Shown here: piece after piece, positions 51,792 to 60,640 of the stretch
Layout of the letters: each line of letters starts with the position of its first letter
Position numbering within the stretch: the stretch's first letter is position 1
DNA from: JANNBN01 sp031430595
Lineage (GTDB): Bacteria > Actinomycetota > Acidimicrobiia > Acidimicrobiales > JANYDT01
DNA: 64,000 nt
Assembly: GCA_031430595.1 (NCBI GenBank)
Contig: JANPBU010000030.1
Span: 62,001-126,000, forward strand
Reading direction: 5' to 3'
Notes under the pieces: generated by a model
The model's input: the letters and a program-made list of their open reading frames with translations, nothing else
Told to the model about the DNA's origin: nothing
Database searches by the model: none
Program-made: the position numbers and the translations under genes

Positions 51792-52538
51792 ATGAGGTTC
51801 AATAAACTTGTTGCAGCAGCAGCATTGACGTTCGCTGTCGCTTTACCTGGCGCGGTGTTTACCCCTGCCTCGGCAGCTGTTGATGTCACTGTGCCTGCCG
51901 GGGAAGCACCAGCCGAGGGTACCGTTAACGATGGGGCCGTCACGACGGAGTCCGAAGTAAAGGCCGAAGGCAAATCGGAAATCGGCCACGCCGAAGAAGA
52001 GTGCATCGAAAAGCTTGAAAAGGGCAAACCCCTTGATAGCTGTATGGAAGCACCGAACCCGATTCTTCCTGTCAAGGGCGAATTGTTCTTCGGTACCGTT
52101 GCCTTCTTGGGTCTGCTGTTCCTTCTCTGGAAGCTGCTTCCATCGGTAACGAAGACCATGCATGCACGCACCGCCAAGATTGCTGGCGATCTGAAATCTG
52201 CCGATGATGCGAAGTCGTCTGCTGAGTCTGAACTGGCGACCTACCGTGCCCAACTTGCTGACGCTAAAAGTGAATCAGGTCGAATTATCGAGAGCGCTCG
52301 TCAAGAGGCTGAGAAAATTCGCAAAGATGCAGTTGGACGCGCTGAAGCTGAAGCTTCTGAGGCTCGTGCAAAGGCAACCGAAGATCTCAATATTCAGGCT
52401 GAGCGCTTGAAGGGTGAACTTCAGACACACGTTAAGTCGTTGTCGATTGAATTGGCTGAGAAGGTAGTTGGCCAAAATCTTGATCGTCCTACCAACGAAG
52501 CTCTTGTCGACCGCTACATCGCTGAATTGGCTCGCTGA
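51792..52538 (+). CDS. atpF: ATP synthase Fo subunit b with a signal-peptide-like N-terminal extension
   Basis: 248 residues, longer than the usual 155-180. Residues 1-28 look like a cleavable signal peptide (ending ASA). Residues 29-95 form an acidic segment with C71 and C84 ('CIEKLEKGKPLDSC') leading to 'EAPNPILP'. The membrane anchor is at about 97-117 and the long charged coiled coil at 125-235. The extension would be extracytoplasmic. Not fused to delta, unlike mycobacteria. Confidence 0.93.
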   Translation: MRFNKLVAAAALTFAVALPGAVFTPASAAVDVTVPAGEAPAEGTVNDGAVTTESEVKAEGKSEIGHAEEECIEKLEKGKPLDSCMEAPNPILPVKGELFFGTVAFLGLLFLLWKLLPSVTKTMHARTAKIAGDLKSADDAKSSAESELATYRAQLADAKSESGRIIESARQEAEKIRKDAVGRAEAEASEARAKATEDLNIQAERLKGELQTHVKSLSIELAEKVVGQNLDRPTNEALVDRYIAELAR

Positions 52539-52567
52539 GCCAGATCTGATTCAAGGAGAGAAGTGAC

Positions 52568-53089
52568 GTGAGCACCGTCGAGGGTTACGCAACCGCATTG
52601 TTCGAAGTAGCCAAAGCTGAAGGCGCCCTTGGCGTTGTTGGCAATGAATTGGCTGGTTTCGCACAGGCGATGCAAACAAGTCCCGAGCTCCAGCGCAGCC
52701 TGGTTGATCAAATGATCCCTGTTGAGCGCCGTCAAACGGTGGTGGCTGAGCTTCTTGGCTCAAAAGCCCACCCCGTCACGGTCAACATGGTGAGCATGAT
52801 TGTGGGTGTAAACCGGGCTCGTGATTTGCCAGCCATAGCCGATGCACTTCGTTCTCGTGCTGCGACTGACCAAGGTAAGGCAGCTGGCGAAGTTCGTGCG
52901 GCTCATCCCATGTCAGTCGACCAACAAGAACGTCTTACCGCAGCGGTATCGAAGTCGCTCGGTAAGCCGGTTGTTCTCACGTTCCTTGTCGATCCTTCAA
53001 TTATCGGCGGCGTCGTAACGACAGTCGGCGACACGATCATCGACGGGTCAATCCGTCGCCGCCTCGAACTCTTGAAAGACGCTGTCTGA
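52568..53089 (+). CDS. atpH: ATP synthase F1 subunit delta
   Basis: 173 residues of the OSCP/delta family: N-terminal helical 'YATALFEVAKAEGALGVVGNEL' and C-terminal 'DPSIIGGVVTTVGDTIIDGSIRRRLELL', which is highly conserved. GTG start with AAGGAGA upstream, 29 bp after atpF. Confidence 0.95.
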   Translation: MSTVEGYATALFEVAKAEGALGVVGNELAGFAQAMQTSPELQRSLVDQMIPVERRQTVVAELLGSKAHPVTVNMVSMIVGVNRARDLPAIADALRSRAATDQGKAAGEVRAAHPMSVDQQERLTAAVSKSLGKPVVLTFLVDPSIIGGVVTTVGDTIIDGSIRRRLELLKDAV

Positions 53090-53150
53090 GCTCGGCTCGA
53101 CAGTTACTTTCTCCACACACCCTGAAATTACGAACGGATCACTGAGAACC

Positions 53151-54668
53151 ATGGCTGAGCTGACCATCAACGCAGCAGAGATCACCGCCGCCCTACGCAA
53201 AAGCCTTGACGGGTTCAACCCCGCCGTCGCCGCGCAGCAGGTGGGCCGAATCACCGAAGTAGGCGACGGTATCGCCCGTGTATCTGGCCTTCCAGGGGCC
53301 GGCGTTAACGAACTTCTTGAGTTCGAAGACGGAACCATGGGTCTTGCATTGAACCTCGACGAAGACTCGATCGGTGCAGTGGTCCTTGGTAATGCTGCGC
53401 ATATCCAAGAAGGCCAAATCGTCAAAGCAACCGGAAAGATTCTTCAGGTTCCTGTTGGCGACGGTCTGCTCGGACGGGTTATTGATGCGTTGGGTAACCC
53501 AATTGACGGCAAAGGCCCGATCGCTAACCCGATCATTCGCCGGGTCGAGATTCAGGCCCCCGGCATTGTGAAGCGCAAGCCGGTAAAAGAGCCCTTGCAA
53601 ACCGGTATCAAGGTTATTGATGCGATGACCCCAATCGGGCGTGGGCAACGAGAACTCATCATTGGTGACCGCAAGACCGGCAAGACCTCGGTGGCGATCG
53701 ATACGATCATCAACCAAAAGGGTCTTGGTGTGAAGTGTATTTATGTGGCGATCGGCCAGAAGGGTTCGACGGTTGCTGAAACCGTGCGGGCCCTTGATGA
53801 GGCCGGGGCTCTTGAATACACCGTCATTGTTAACGCACCTGCCGCCGACCCTGCACCCTTCCAATATCTCGCCCCGTTTACCGGTGCGGCTATTGGTCAG
53901 CATTGGATGGAAAACGGCGAACACGGCGTCATTGTGTACGACGACCTTTCGAAGCAGGCAGAGGCGTATCGCCAGATGTCGCTACTTCTACGTCGTCCAC
54001 CAGGCCGCGAGGCCTACCCCGGCGACGTGTTCTATCTACATAGCCGCTTGCTTGAGCGTGCTGCGAAGCTCTCAGATGCCATGGGCGGCGGTTCGTTGAC
54101 TGCGCTTCCCATCATCGAGACGAAGGCTGGCGACGTGTCGGCGTACATCCCAACCAACGTGATTTCGATCACCGACGGTCAGGTGTTCCTTGACCTTGAC
54201 TTGTTCAACTCGGGTATTCGCCCTGCCATGAACGTTGGTATCTCGGTTTCTCGCGTGGGTTCCTCTGCTCAAATCAAGGCAATGTCGGCGGTTGCTGGTT
54301 CGATGAAAATCGACCTCGCCCAGTTCCGTGAACTTGAAGCATTTGCTGCGTTCGGATCTGAACTCGACAAGGTGTCGCAGGCACAACTCGATCGTGGATA
54401 TCGCCTCGTTGAACTGTGTAAGCAGAACAACTATGCACCGTTACGAGTTGAAGAACAGGTTGTCGTTATTTATGCGGGTACCCGCGGGCTGCTCGACAGC
54501 CTCGACGTCAAGCAGGTTCGACCCTTCGAAGCTCACCTTCTCGAAACGATGAAGAGCAGCCATTCCGACCTCATGGCCGACATTCGTACCACTGGCAAGC
54601 TTCCTGACGATGAGCGCCTTCGCGCTGCAATCAACGGGGCCAAGGAAGCGTTTCTCGCTCAGGCGTAA
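53151..54668 (+). CDS. atpA: ATP synthase F1 subunit alpha
   Basis: 505 residues. Walker A GDRKTGKT at 172-179, 'MTPIGRGQRELIIGDRKTG', and the C-terminal 'QFRELEAFAAFGSELD' are diagnostic of the non-catalytic nucleotide-binding subunit. N-terminal 'MAELTINAAEITAALRK' contacts delta. The 61-bp gap after atpH shows no separate promoter. Confidence 0.98.
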   Translation: MAELTINAAEITAALRKSLDGFNPAVAAQQVGRITEVGDGIARVSGLPGAGVNELLEFEDGTMGLALNLDEDSIGAVVLGNAAHIQEGQIVKATGKILQVPVGDGLLGRVIDALGNPIDGKGPIANPIIRRVEIQAPGIVKRKPVKEPLQTGIKVIDAMTPIGRGQRELIIGDRKTGKTSVAIDTIINQKGLGVKCIYVAIGQKGSTVAETVRALDEAGALEYTVIVNAPAADPAPFQYLAPFTGAAIGQHWMENGEHGVIVYDDLSKQAEAYRQMSLLLRRPPGREAYPGDVFYLHSRLLERAAKLSDAMGGGSLTALPIIETKAGDVSAYIPTNVISITDGQVFLDLDLFNSGIRPAMNVGISVSRVGSSAQIKAMSAVAGSMKIDLAQFRELEAFAAFGSELDKVSQAQLDRGYRLVELCKQNNYAPLRVEEQVVVIYAGTRGLLDSLDVKQVRPFEAHLLETMKSSHSDLMADIRTTGKLPDDERLRAAINGAKEAFLAQA

Positions 54669-54691
54669 GCCGAACGCGAGAAGGAGCCAAC

Positions 54692-55678
54692 ATGCCCGGA
54701 GGTCAAGAACGTGTTCTGAAGCGACGCATCAAAACGATGTCGTCGACGAAGAAAATTACGCGCGCCATGGAACTGATTGCGGCAACGCGAATCGCCAAAG
54801 CCCAGCAGCGGGTGTTGGCCTCGCGTCCGTACGCTGATCAGATTACCGGTGTGATTCGCAGCCTGGCTGCGGGTGGCGCGGCCGGCGGGCAAGCGTTGTT
54901 GACCCCAAAAACCGACGTCAAAACGGTTGCCTACATTGTGATTTCTGCTGACCGGGGTCTTGCTGGTGCTTACAACTCGTCGGTCATTCGACTTACTGAG
55001 CGGGCGATACAGGCCGATGTTGCTGCTGGTCGCGAGTACGTACTTGTTACGTGCGGCAAAAAAGCTGAAGACTATTTCCGGTTCCGAAAGTATGTGATTT
55101 CGGCGTCGTTCAAAGGTTTCAGCGATTCGCCGACCTACGAGAACGCCCGCGACGTTGCCACCGAAGTCGTATCTCGATTCGAAAGCGGATCGGTTGATCA
55201 GGTTGAACTTGTGTACACGCAGTTCCTTTCTGCTGGTTCGCAACGTCCGGTGATGCGACGCTTTATGCCAATAGATCTTGGTGAGCAGTCAACTCCCTTT
55301 CCTGGTCAGGCAAAAGAGCCGAGTGCTGGATACGAGTTTGAACCGGAACCGGCCACGATTCTTGGTTCGCTACTTCCTCGTTACGTCGAGAGCCGTTTGT
55401 ATGCGGCCATGTTGGAAGGTGCAGCATCAGAACATGCCGCTCGTCAACGGGCTATGAAGTCAGCGACCGAAAACGCTGGCGATCTCATCAAAAAGCTTTC
55501 CCTCGAAATGAACGCTGCACGTCAGTCAGCGATCACGACAGAAATTATGGAAATTGTCAGCGGGGCAGAAGCCCTCAATGACGCTGGTGCAGGCAGTAAA
55601 GATTTGCTTGCCGACCAATCCAGTTCAACTGACTTGTTTAAAGCCCGAACTTCCGCTTCCGCAGATCAGAACGCCTGA
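54692..55678 (+). CDS. atpG: ATP synthase F1 subunit gamma
   Basis: 328 residues, slightly longer than average owing to a Ser/Ala-rich tail after the C-terminal coiled coil. N-terminal 'GGQERVLKRRIKTMSSTKKITRAMELIAATRI' and C-terminal 'NAGDLIKKLSLEMNAARQSAITTEIMEIVSGAEAL' form the rotor shaft. 'ISADRGLAGAYN' is conserved. Confidence 0.97.
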   Translation: MPGGQERVLKRRIKTMSSTKKITRAMELIAATRIAKAQQRVLASRPYADQITGVIRSLAAGGAAGGQALLTPKTDVKTVAYIVISADRGLAGAYNSSVIRLTERAIQADVAAGREYVLVTCGKKAEDYFRFRKYVISASFKGFSDSPTYENARDVATEVVSRFESGSVDQVELVYTQFLSAGSQRPVMRRFMPIDLGEQSTPFPGQAKEPSAGYEFEPEPATILGSLLPRYVESRLYAAMLEGAASEHAARQRAMKSATENAGDLIKKLSLEMNAARQSAITTEIMEIVSGAEALNDAGAGSKDLLADQSSSTDLFKARTSASADQNA

Positions 55679-55702
55679 AAGACCCTCAAGGACCCTCTTG
55701 CC

Positions 55703-57190
55703 ATGACGATGATTGACACACCATCAACGAGTTCCACGCCATCAACGGCCAAAGCCGACGGACGAATTGTCTCGATCGCTGGCCCCGTGATCGACGTTGA
55801 GTTTCCGGCCGGTTCGCTGCCCGAGATCAATGACGCCGTCACGTTCATCATCACCACTGACGGCATTGATGACTTGATCACCGCCGAGGTTGCTCAGCAC
55901 ATCGGTGAAAACCGGGTTCGTGCGATCGCCATGAAGGCGACCGACGGGCTCACTCGCGGCACAAACGTGAAGCACACGGGCGGAGGAATTACCGTGCCCG
56001 TTGGCGACATTGTGAAGGGCCACGTGTTCAACGTTCTTGGCGAGCCGCTCGATACCGGTGGCGCACCGCTTGAAGGTATTACCGAGCGATGGGCTATTCA
56101 CCGTAAGGCACCGGCATTCGACACCCTTGAGCCAAAACGTGAGATGTTCGAAACCGGCGTGAAGGTGATCGACCTACTTGAGCCCTATGTGAAGGGCGGA
56201 AAAATCGGGTTGTTCGGTGGTGCCGGTGTGGGTAAAACCGTGCTTATCCTCGAAATGATCACCCGTGTGGCCAAGGAATTCGGTGGCGTGTCGGTGTTTG
56301 CTGGTGTGGGCGAACGCACCCGTGAAGGTACCGACCTGTGGCTCGAAATGAAGGAAACGTCAACCGGTGAAGAGGGCAAGTTCGTTATCGACAACGCAGC
56401 CCTCGTATATGGACAGATGGATGAGCCACCAGGGGTTCGCCTTCGGGTAGCACTCAGCGCGCTTACTATGGCCGAGTATTTCCGTGACGTGCAAAATCAA
56501 GACGTGCTGCTGTTCGTCGACAACGTATTCCGTTTCACGCAAGCCGGTTCAGAAGTATCAACTCTGCTTGGTCGTATGCCTTCAGCGGTGGGTTACCAGC
56601 CAACGTTGGCCGACGAAATGGGTCAGCTTCAAGAGCGCATCACCTCAACACGTGGTCACTCGATTACGTCGCTTCAGGCTGTGTATGTTCCGGCCGACGA
56701 TTACACCGACCCGGCACCGTTCACCACGTTCCGTCACCTCGACGCCACCACCAACCTTGCCCGTGAAATTGCTGCACTTGGCATTTTCCCGGCGGTCGAT
56801 CCGCTTGCTTCAACCTCAACGATTTTGTCGCCTGACGTTGTGGGCGACCGTCACTACAACGTGGCCCGTCGTGTTCAGTCAATCCTTCAGCGCTACAAAG
56901 AACTACAAGACATCATCGCAATTCTTGGTATCGACGAACTGTCTGAAGAAGACAAAGTGTTGGTACAGCGAGCCCGCAAAGTGCAAAAGTTCCTGTCGCA
57001 GCCGATGTTTGTGGCGAAAGCGTTCACGGGCATGGAAGGCGTGTTTACCCCTGTTTCCGACACCATCGAGAGTTTCGAAAAGGTCTGCAACGGTGATCTT
57101 GACCACATTCCAGAGCAGGCGTTCTTGAACGTTGGTGGCCTTGACTCGGTTCTCGAGAAGGCAGCGAAGCTCGAACGAGGCGACATTTAA
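55703..57190 (+). CDS. atpD: ATP synthase F1 subunit beta
   Basis: 495 residues. Walker A GGAGVGKT at 172-179, 'GERTREGTDLWLEM', 'ALVYGQMDEPPGVRLRVAL' and 'PAVDPLASTSTIL' mark the catalytic subunit. A Ser/Thr-rich N-terminal extension of about 18 residues precedes the first conserved strand. Confidence 0.98.
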   Translation: MTMIDTPSTSSTPSTAKADGRIVSIAGPVIDVEFPAGSLPEINDAVTFIITTDGIDDLITAEVAQHIGENRVRAIAMKATDGLTRGTNVKHTGGGITVPVGDIVKGHVFNVLGEPLDTGGAPLEGITERWAIHRKAPAFDTLEPKREMFETGVKVIDLLEPYVKGGKIGLFGGAGVGKTVLILEMITRVAKEFGGVSVFAGVGERTREGTDLWLEMKETSTGEEGKFVIDNAALVYGQMDEPPGVRLRVALSALTMAEYFRDVQNQDVLLFVDNVFRFTQAGSEVSTLLGRMPSAVGYQPTLADEMGQLQERITSTRGHSITSLQAVYVPADDYTDPAPFTTFRHLDATTNLAREIAALGIFPAVDPLASTSTILSPDVVGDRHYNVARRVQSILQRYKELQDIIAILGIDELSEEDKVLVQRARKVQKFLSQPMFVAKAFTGMEGVFTPVSDTIESFEKVCNGDLDHIPEQAFLNVGGLDSVLEKAAKLERGDI

Positions 57191-57191
57191 T

Positions 57192-57578
57192 ATGGCAACC
57201 GGCACGACCATGCAGGTCGAGTTGGTTTCGCCCGAGAAGGTTCTCTACTCGGGTGAGGCCACCATTGTCGTGTGCCGCCCCGAGGGCGGTGACGCGGCAT
57301 TCCTGCCAGGGCATGCCCCGTATCTTGGGCTTCTCGGTGTTGGCCCCGTGATGATTCGCACTGCTGAAGGCGGCGAGGTTCGTGCTGCCGTGCATGGCGG
57401 TTTCATTGAGGTACGTAACAACAAGGTCACGATTCTTTCCGACGTCGCCGAACTATCGAGCGACATCAACGTGGCTCGGGCTCAGGAAGCGAAATCGAAG
57501 GCAGAAGCCGCTACGGCATCGACCGATCAGGTTGGGGCGCTGCGTCGGGCAAGCGTTCGCCTGCAGGTTGCCTCGTAA
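57192..57578 (+). CDS. atpC: ATP synthase F1 subunit epsilon
   Basis: 128 residues from the ATG at 57192, one base after the atpD stop. The beta-sandwich contains 'VELVSPEKVLYSGEA' and 'LPGHAPYLGLLGVGP'; the C-terminal helices are 'NVARAQEAKSKAEA' and the following segment. Last gene of the operon; a GC-rich CCCCG/CGGGG stem lies just after its stop. Confidence 0.93.
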   Translation: MATGTTMQVELVSPEKVLYSGEATIVVCRPEGGDAAFLPGHAPYLGLLGVGPVMIRTAEGGEVRAAVHGGFIEVRNNKVTILSDVAELSSDINVARAQEAKSKAEAATASTDQVGALRRASVRLQVAS

Positions 57579-57638
57579 TCTTCCCCGGGCGGGGACTTTC
57601 GATGGGTTTACCCACCTGAAGTCGCTGCAGCTTGAGAG

Positions 57639-58403
57639 TTAGAAACGCGATAACTCCGTATGCAGACGATCATCGATGCCGTATGACTCGTAGCCTTCGG
57701 TAACGTGGACGGTTACAATTTCCGCTGTAATCATGAGAGCACCTACTACTTTTCCGTCGTGGGAAGCTTCAATGGCGAGCGTTGATTGTTCGCTTTGTTC
57801 CGCAGGAAATTGCCCGGGGCCCGGACGTTGAGACGTTCGAAATGAAAGTTCGAAGCCACCCCGACCCCTGAGTGGCGGTGTTTCGAAGGTCACGTCCGAT
57901 ACTCGTTCCCAAACTCGGCGTGTTGGATGTTCCCAGAGTAACCAAATTCTGTCGACCGTTACGTCGAGAGAAAAGAACTGGAAGGCTCGGAGTCCGGTGC
58001 TGATGGAATCGGGTTCGGTGTCTTCGTTGATCGTGACATGCGGAACGTAAGTGTGCGTGGGTATTCGTACAAACGGGGCGTATTGGTGGATTGCATGTTG
58101 TAAACCGTGAAGCGCCGACAACATGTGCTCACCACCATGAACGCCGAGGTAGACCACTGGGTTTGTGGGGGCAAAGGTGTCGGCTGGGCCAATAGTGAGC
58201 TCTAACGGCAAAACCCCGTACGCCGCTTGTTTGATTGCGTCCATTGCGGCATCGAGTTGGCGGTCAGCCAGGTTGATTGGCGACACCAACGTGATGTGCG
58301 GTTCGATGCGAAGGTGACCACCGAAGGCACGCCGAAGGCCTTGCATTTCCATGCAAGCATCTCGATCGAACAATAAAGCAACCCCGTAACGATGTCGTCC
58401 CAT
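57639..58403 (-). CDS. 2H phosphoesterase (2'-5' RNA ligase-like) with extra C-terminal domain
   Basis: 254 residues. Residues 1-160 are a LigT-like 2H domain with its two catalytic HxT/S motifs, 'PHITLVSP' (about 36) and 'PHVTINED' (about 125). Family members open or form 2',3'-cyclic and 2'-5' phosphodiester bonds. The last roughly 75 residues contain 'DGKVVGALMITAEIVTVHVTEGYESYGIDDRLH', like the end of a GNAT acetyltransferase; this match is tentative. Divergent from the CNB/ABC operon. Confidence 0.8.
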   Translation of the reverse strand: MGRHRYGVALLFDRDACMEMQGLRRAFGGHLRIEPHITLVSPINLADRQLDAAMDAIKQAAYGVLPLELTIGPADTFAPTNPVVYLGVHGGEHMLSALHGLQHAIHQYAPFVRIPTHTYVPHVTINEDTEPDSISTGLRAFQFFSLDVTVDRIWLLWEHPTRRVWERVSDVTFETPPLRGRGGFELSFRTSQRPGPGQFPAEQSEQSTLAIEASHDGKVVGALMITAEIVTVHVTEGYESYGIDDRLHTELSRF

Positions 58404-58569
58404 GAGATTCCAGTCTGCCCGGTTCTTGGTCTAAGCACTGTCAACGACAGCGTGGTTTCTGCAGTTGTGTCAGTTTCTGACTACGTAATTGTCGGACCCA
58501 GTGATGCAGCTGGTGTTTTCCCAAGCAAGTTTGCGGGCGGCAAGGTAAGTTCGCCGCAGGAGGGCCTCA

Positions 58570-59613
58570 ATGTTGCTGACAGCATGGCGAGATCTACAGT
58601 TTCGACGACGCAGGGTAGCCATTGCGGTGATCGGCACGGCGTTGGTGTTAGCGCTCAGTTTGGTGATGACGGGAATCTCGGCGTCGTTCCGGAATGAGGT
58701 TCGCAATAGCCTCCGTTCATTCGAGGCGCAAAGCTGGCTTCGCCCCGCGACCGCAAACGGTGTGCTCATCGCCAGCAGTCCTTTCGAGGTCGCTAGTGCA
58801 CCGACTGCCGCTCAACTGGGGGTCACACGAGCTGATCCGGTCTTGTTCCGAAATACCTCGGTCGGACGGGGTCCAAAGGATCAAATCGCCTACTTCGGTG
58901 TGGTTCGTGGCGGGCTTGGAGACCCGAAACCGTCAAGCGGCGAGCGGCTCTCGAAGGACGGCGACATCGTGCTTGACGCAAAACTGGGTCGTCAGGTCGG
59001 TGAGTCAATTTCGGTCGGTGGAAACCCATTCACCATCGTTGGGTTGGTCAAACATCGAAGCATTCTCGCCGGCGTTCCGCTTGCATACATGTCGCTTGCC
59101 GACGGTCAAAAACTTGCGTTTGGTGGGCGTCCGTTAGCGAACACGATTGCCCTCTCTGAAACACCAAGCGCAGCACCTGCTGGGTGGACGACGAACACTG
59201 AGGCCGAAGCGGAAACTGAGATGTTGCAACCGCTGCTTCAGGCGATGAAAACGATCGATCTCGTCAAAGGATTGTTATGGCTCGTCGCAGCTCTCATCCT
59301 TGGGTCAGTGATGTACTTGCAGTCGTTGGAACGATCGCGAGACTTTGCGGTCCTAAAGGCCACCGGTTCGTCGGCCGCTTCGATCGGCGGCAGTTTGGCC
59401 TTACAAGCGGTATTTCTGACACTCGTTGCTTCGGTGCTTGGCATCATCATTGGTGTCCTCCTCGCTCCGCTGTTCCCGATGAACGTTGAGATTCCCCCCG
59501 TATCCTTCGCTGCGCTGCCGCTTATTGCCCTCGTCATCGGGCTACTCGCTTCAATCACCGGTCTGCGTCGCTCTTTGAAGATCGAACCAGCCTTCGCATT
59601 CCGAGGAGCGTGA
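58570..59613 (+). CDS. FtsX-like ABC transporter permease
   Basis: 347 residues: an N-terminal helix (19-39), a roughly 200-residue MacB-like periplasmic domain, then three helices near the C-terminus ('LLWLVAALILGSVMYLQSLERSRDFAVLKATGSSAASI', the coupling segment that contacts the ATPase). Belongs to the LolCE/MacB/FtsX permease class, which works by mechanotransmission on lipids, lipoproteins or peptidoglycan hydrolases. AGGAGG before the ATG. The ATPase gene follows after 1 bp. Confidence 0.88.
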   Translation: MLLTAWRDLQFRRRRVAIAVIGTALVLALSLVMTGISASFRNEVRNSLRSFEAQSWLRPATANGVLIASSPFEVASAPTAAQLGVTRADPVLFRNTSVGRGPKDQIAYFGVVRGGLGDPKPSSGERLSKDGDIVLDAKLGRQVGESISVGGNPFTIVGLVKHRSILAGVPLAYMSLADGQKLAFGGRPLANTIALSETPSAAPAGWTTNTEAEAETEMLQPLLQAMKTIDLVKGLLWLVAALILGSVMYLQSLERSRDFAVLKATGSSAASIGGSLALQAVFLTLVASVLGIIIGVLLAPLFPMNVEIPPVSFAALPLIALVIGLLASITGLRRSLKIEPAFAFRGA

Positions 59614-59614
59614 C

Positions 59615-60640
59615 ATGAACCAACCCGCGAATCAACTCACGAATCAACCCACGAATCAATCGACGACGAGCGATGATCAGGGGCTGCACGTCCGCGATCT
59701 TGTCGTCGAATACGGGCACGACTCACACCCAGTCCGACCGATTGATGGGCTGAGCTTTAGTGCTGCGCCTGGTTCGATCACCCTGCTTCTTGGCCCGTCC
59801 GGATGCGGAAAGACGAGCGTGCTGTCATGCCTCGGTGCCATGCTCAGCCCAAAATCAGGTTCGATACGTCTCGACGGATTTGATGTTGCCAGTGCCGCAG
59901 GGAAAGGTGTCACAAAGTATCGGCGCAACGATGTGGGCATTGTCTTCCAAGCGTTCAACCTTCTACCGTCGCTGACCGCAGAAGAGAACGTGAGAGTAGT
60001 GATGAGTGCTGCAGGGGTCAAGCGCCGCTCAGCGATTCAGCGATCAACGGAACTGCTCACCTCGCTTGGGCTTGGCGAGCGCCTGGATCATCGGCCCGAT
60101 GACTTGTCAGGCGGGCAACAGCAGCGTGTTGCGATTGCCCGCGCCGTGGCACTCAACCCGAAGCTGTTGCTGGCCGACGAGCCGACGGCACACCTCGATC
60201 ACGCTTCGGTGGCGAGCGTGCTCGACCTCTACCGACGCCTCGCTGATGAAGGTCGGATCGTGGTCGTGTCTACCCACGACGATCGGATGCTTCCCGTTGC
60301 CACCCAAGTCCTTGAGCTGGCACCACGCGCGCATACGACCAGTCAGCCCGGCGTCATTTCAGTCGTGAAAGGAGGAACACTGTTCAATCAGGGCGATCGT
60401 GGCGAGCTGGTATACGTGATCGAGTCAGGATCATTCGATTGTGTTCGCCGAGAGCCAGATGGATCCTCGGTTGTTGTCGCAACTGTTGGTGCCGGTGACC
60501 ATGTGGGTGAAATGGCTCCGCTGTTCTCTCTGCCGCGTTCGGCCAGCTTGATTGCAACCAGCAATTCGGTTGTCGAGGGATTGCCGGTCGAACAGTTCCG
60601 ACAACGCTTCGGTGTGCGGTCGCTGGCTGCCCGTAAGTGA
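59615..60640 (+). CDS. LolD/MacB-like ABC ATPase fused to a cyclic-nucleotide-binding domain
   Basis: 341 residues. An N-terminal Asn/Gln/Thr repeat (NQPTNQS-like) precedes the ATPase: Walker A GPSGCGKT (60-67), signature 'LSGGQQQRVAIARA', Walker B 'LLLADEP' and the H-loop 'VVSTHDDR'. Residues of about 250-335 form a CNB domain: 'GGTLFNQGDRGELVYVIESGSF' and the phosphate-binding cassette 'GEMAPLFSLPRSAS' with its Glu and Arg intact. This architecture is unusual for an exporter ATPase and suggests direct gating by cAMP or cGMP. Overlaps the next gene by GTGA. Confidence 0.9.
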   Translation: MNQPANQLTNQPTNQSTTSDDQGLHVRDLVVEYGHDSHPVRPIDGLSFSAAPGSITLLLGPSGCGKTSVLSCLGAMLSPKSGSIRLDGFDVASAAGKGVTKYRRNDVGIVFQAFNLLPSLTAEENVRVVMSAAGVKRRSAIQRSTELLTSLGLGERLDHRPDDLSGGQQQRVAIARAVALNPKLLLADEPTAHLDHASVASVLDLYRRLADEGRIVVVSTHDDRMLPVATQVLELAPRAHTTSQPGVISVVKGGTLFNQGDRGELVYVIESGSFDCVRREPDGSSVVVATVGAGDHVGEMAPLFSLPRSASLIATSNSVVEGLPVEQFRQRFGVRSLAARK

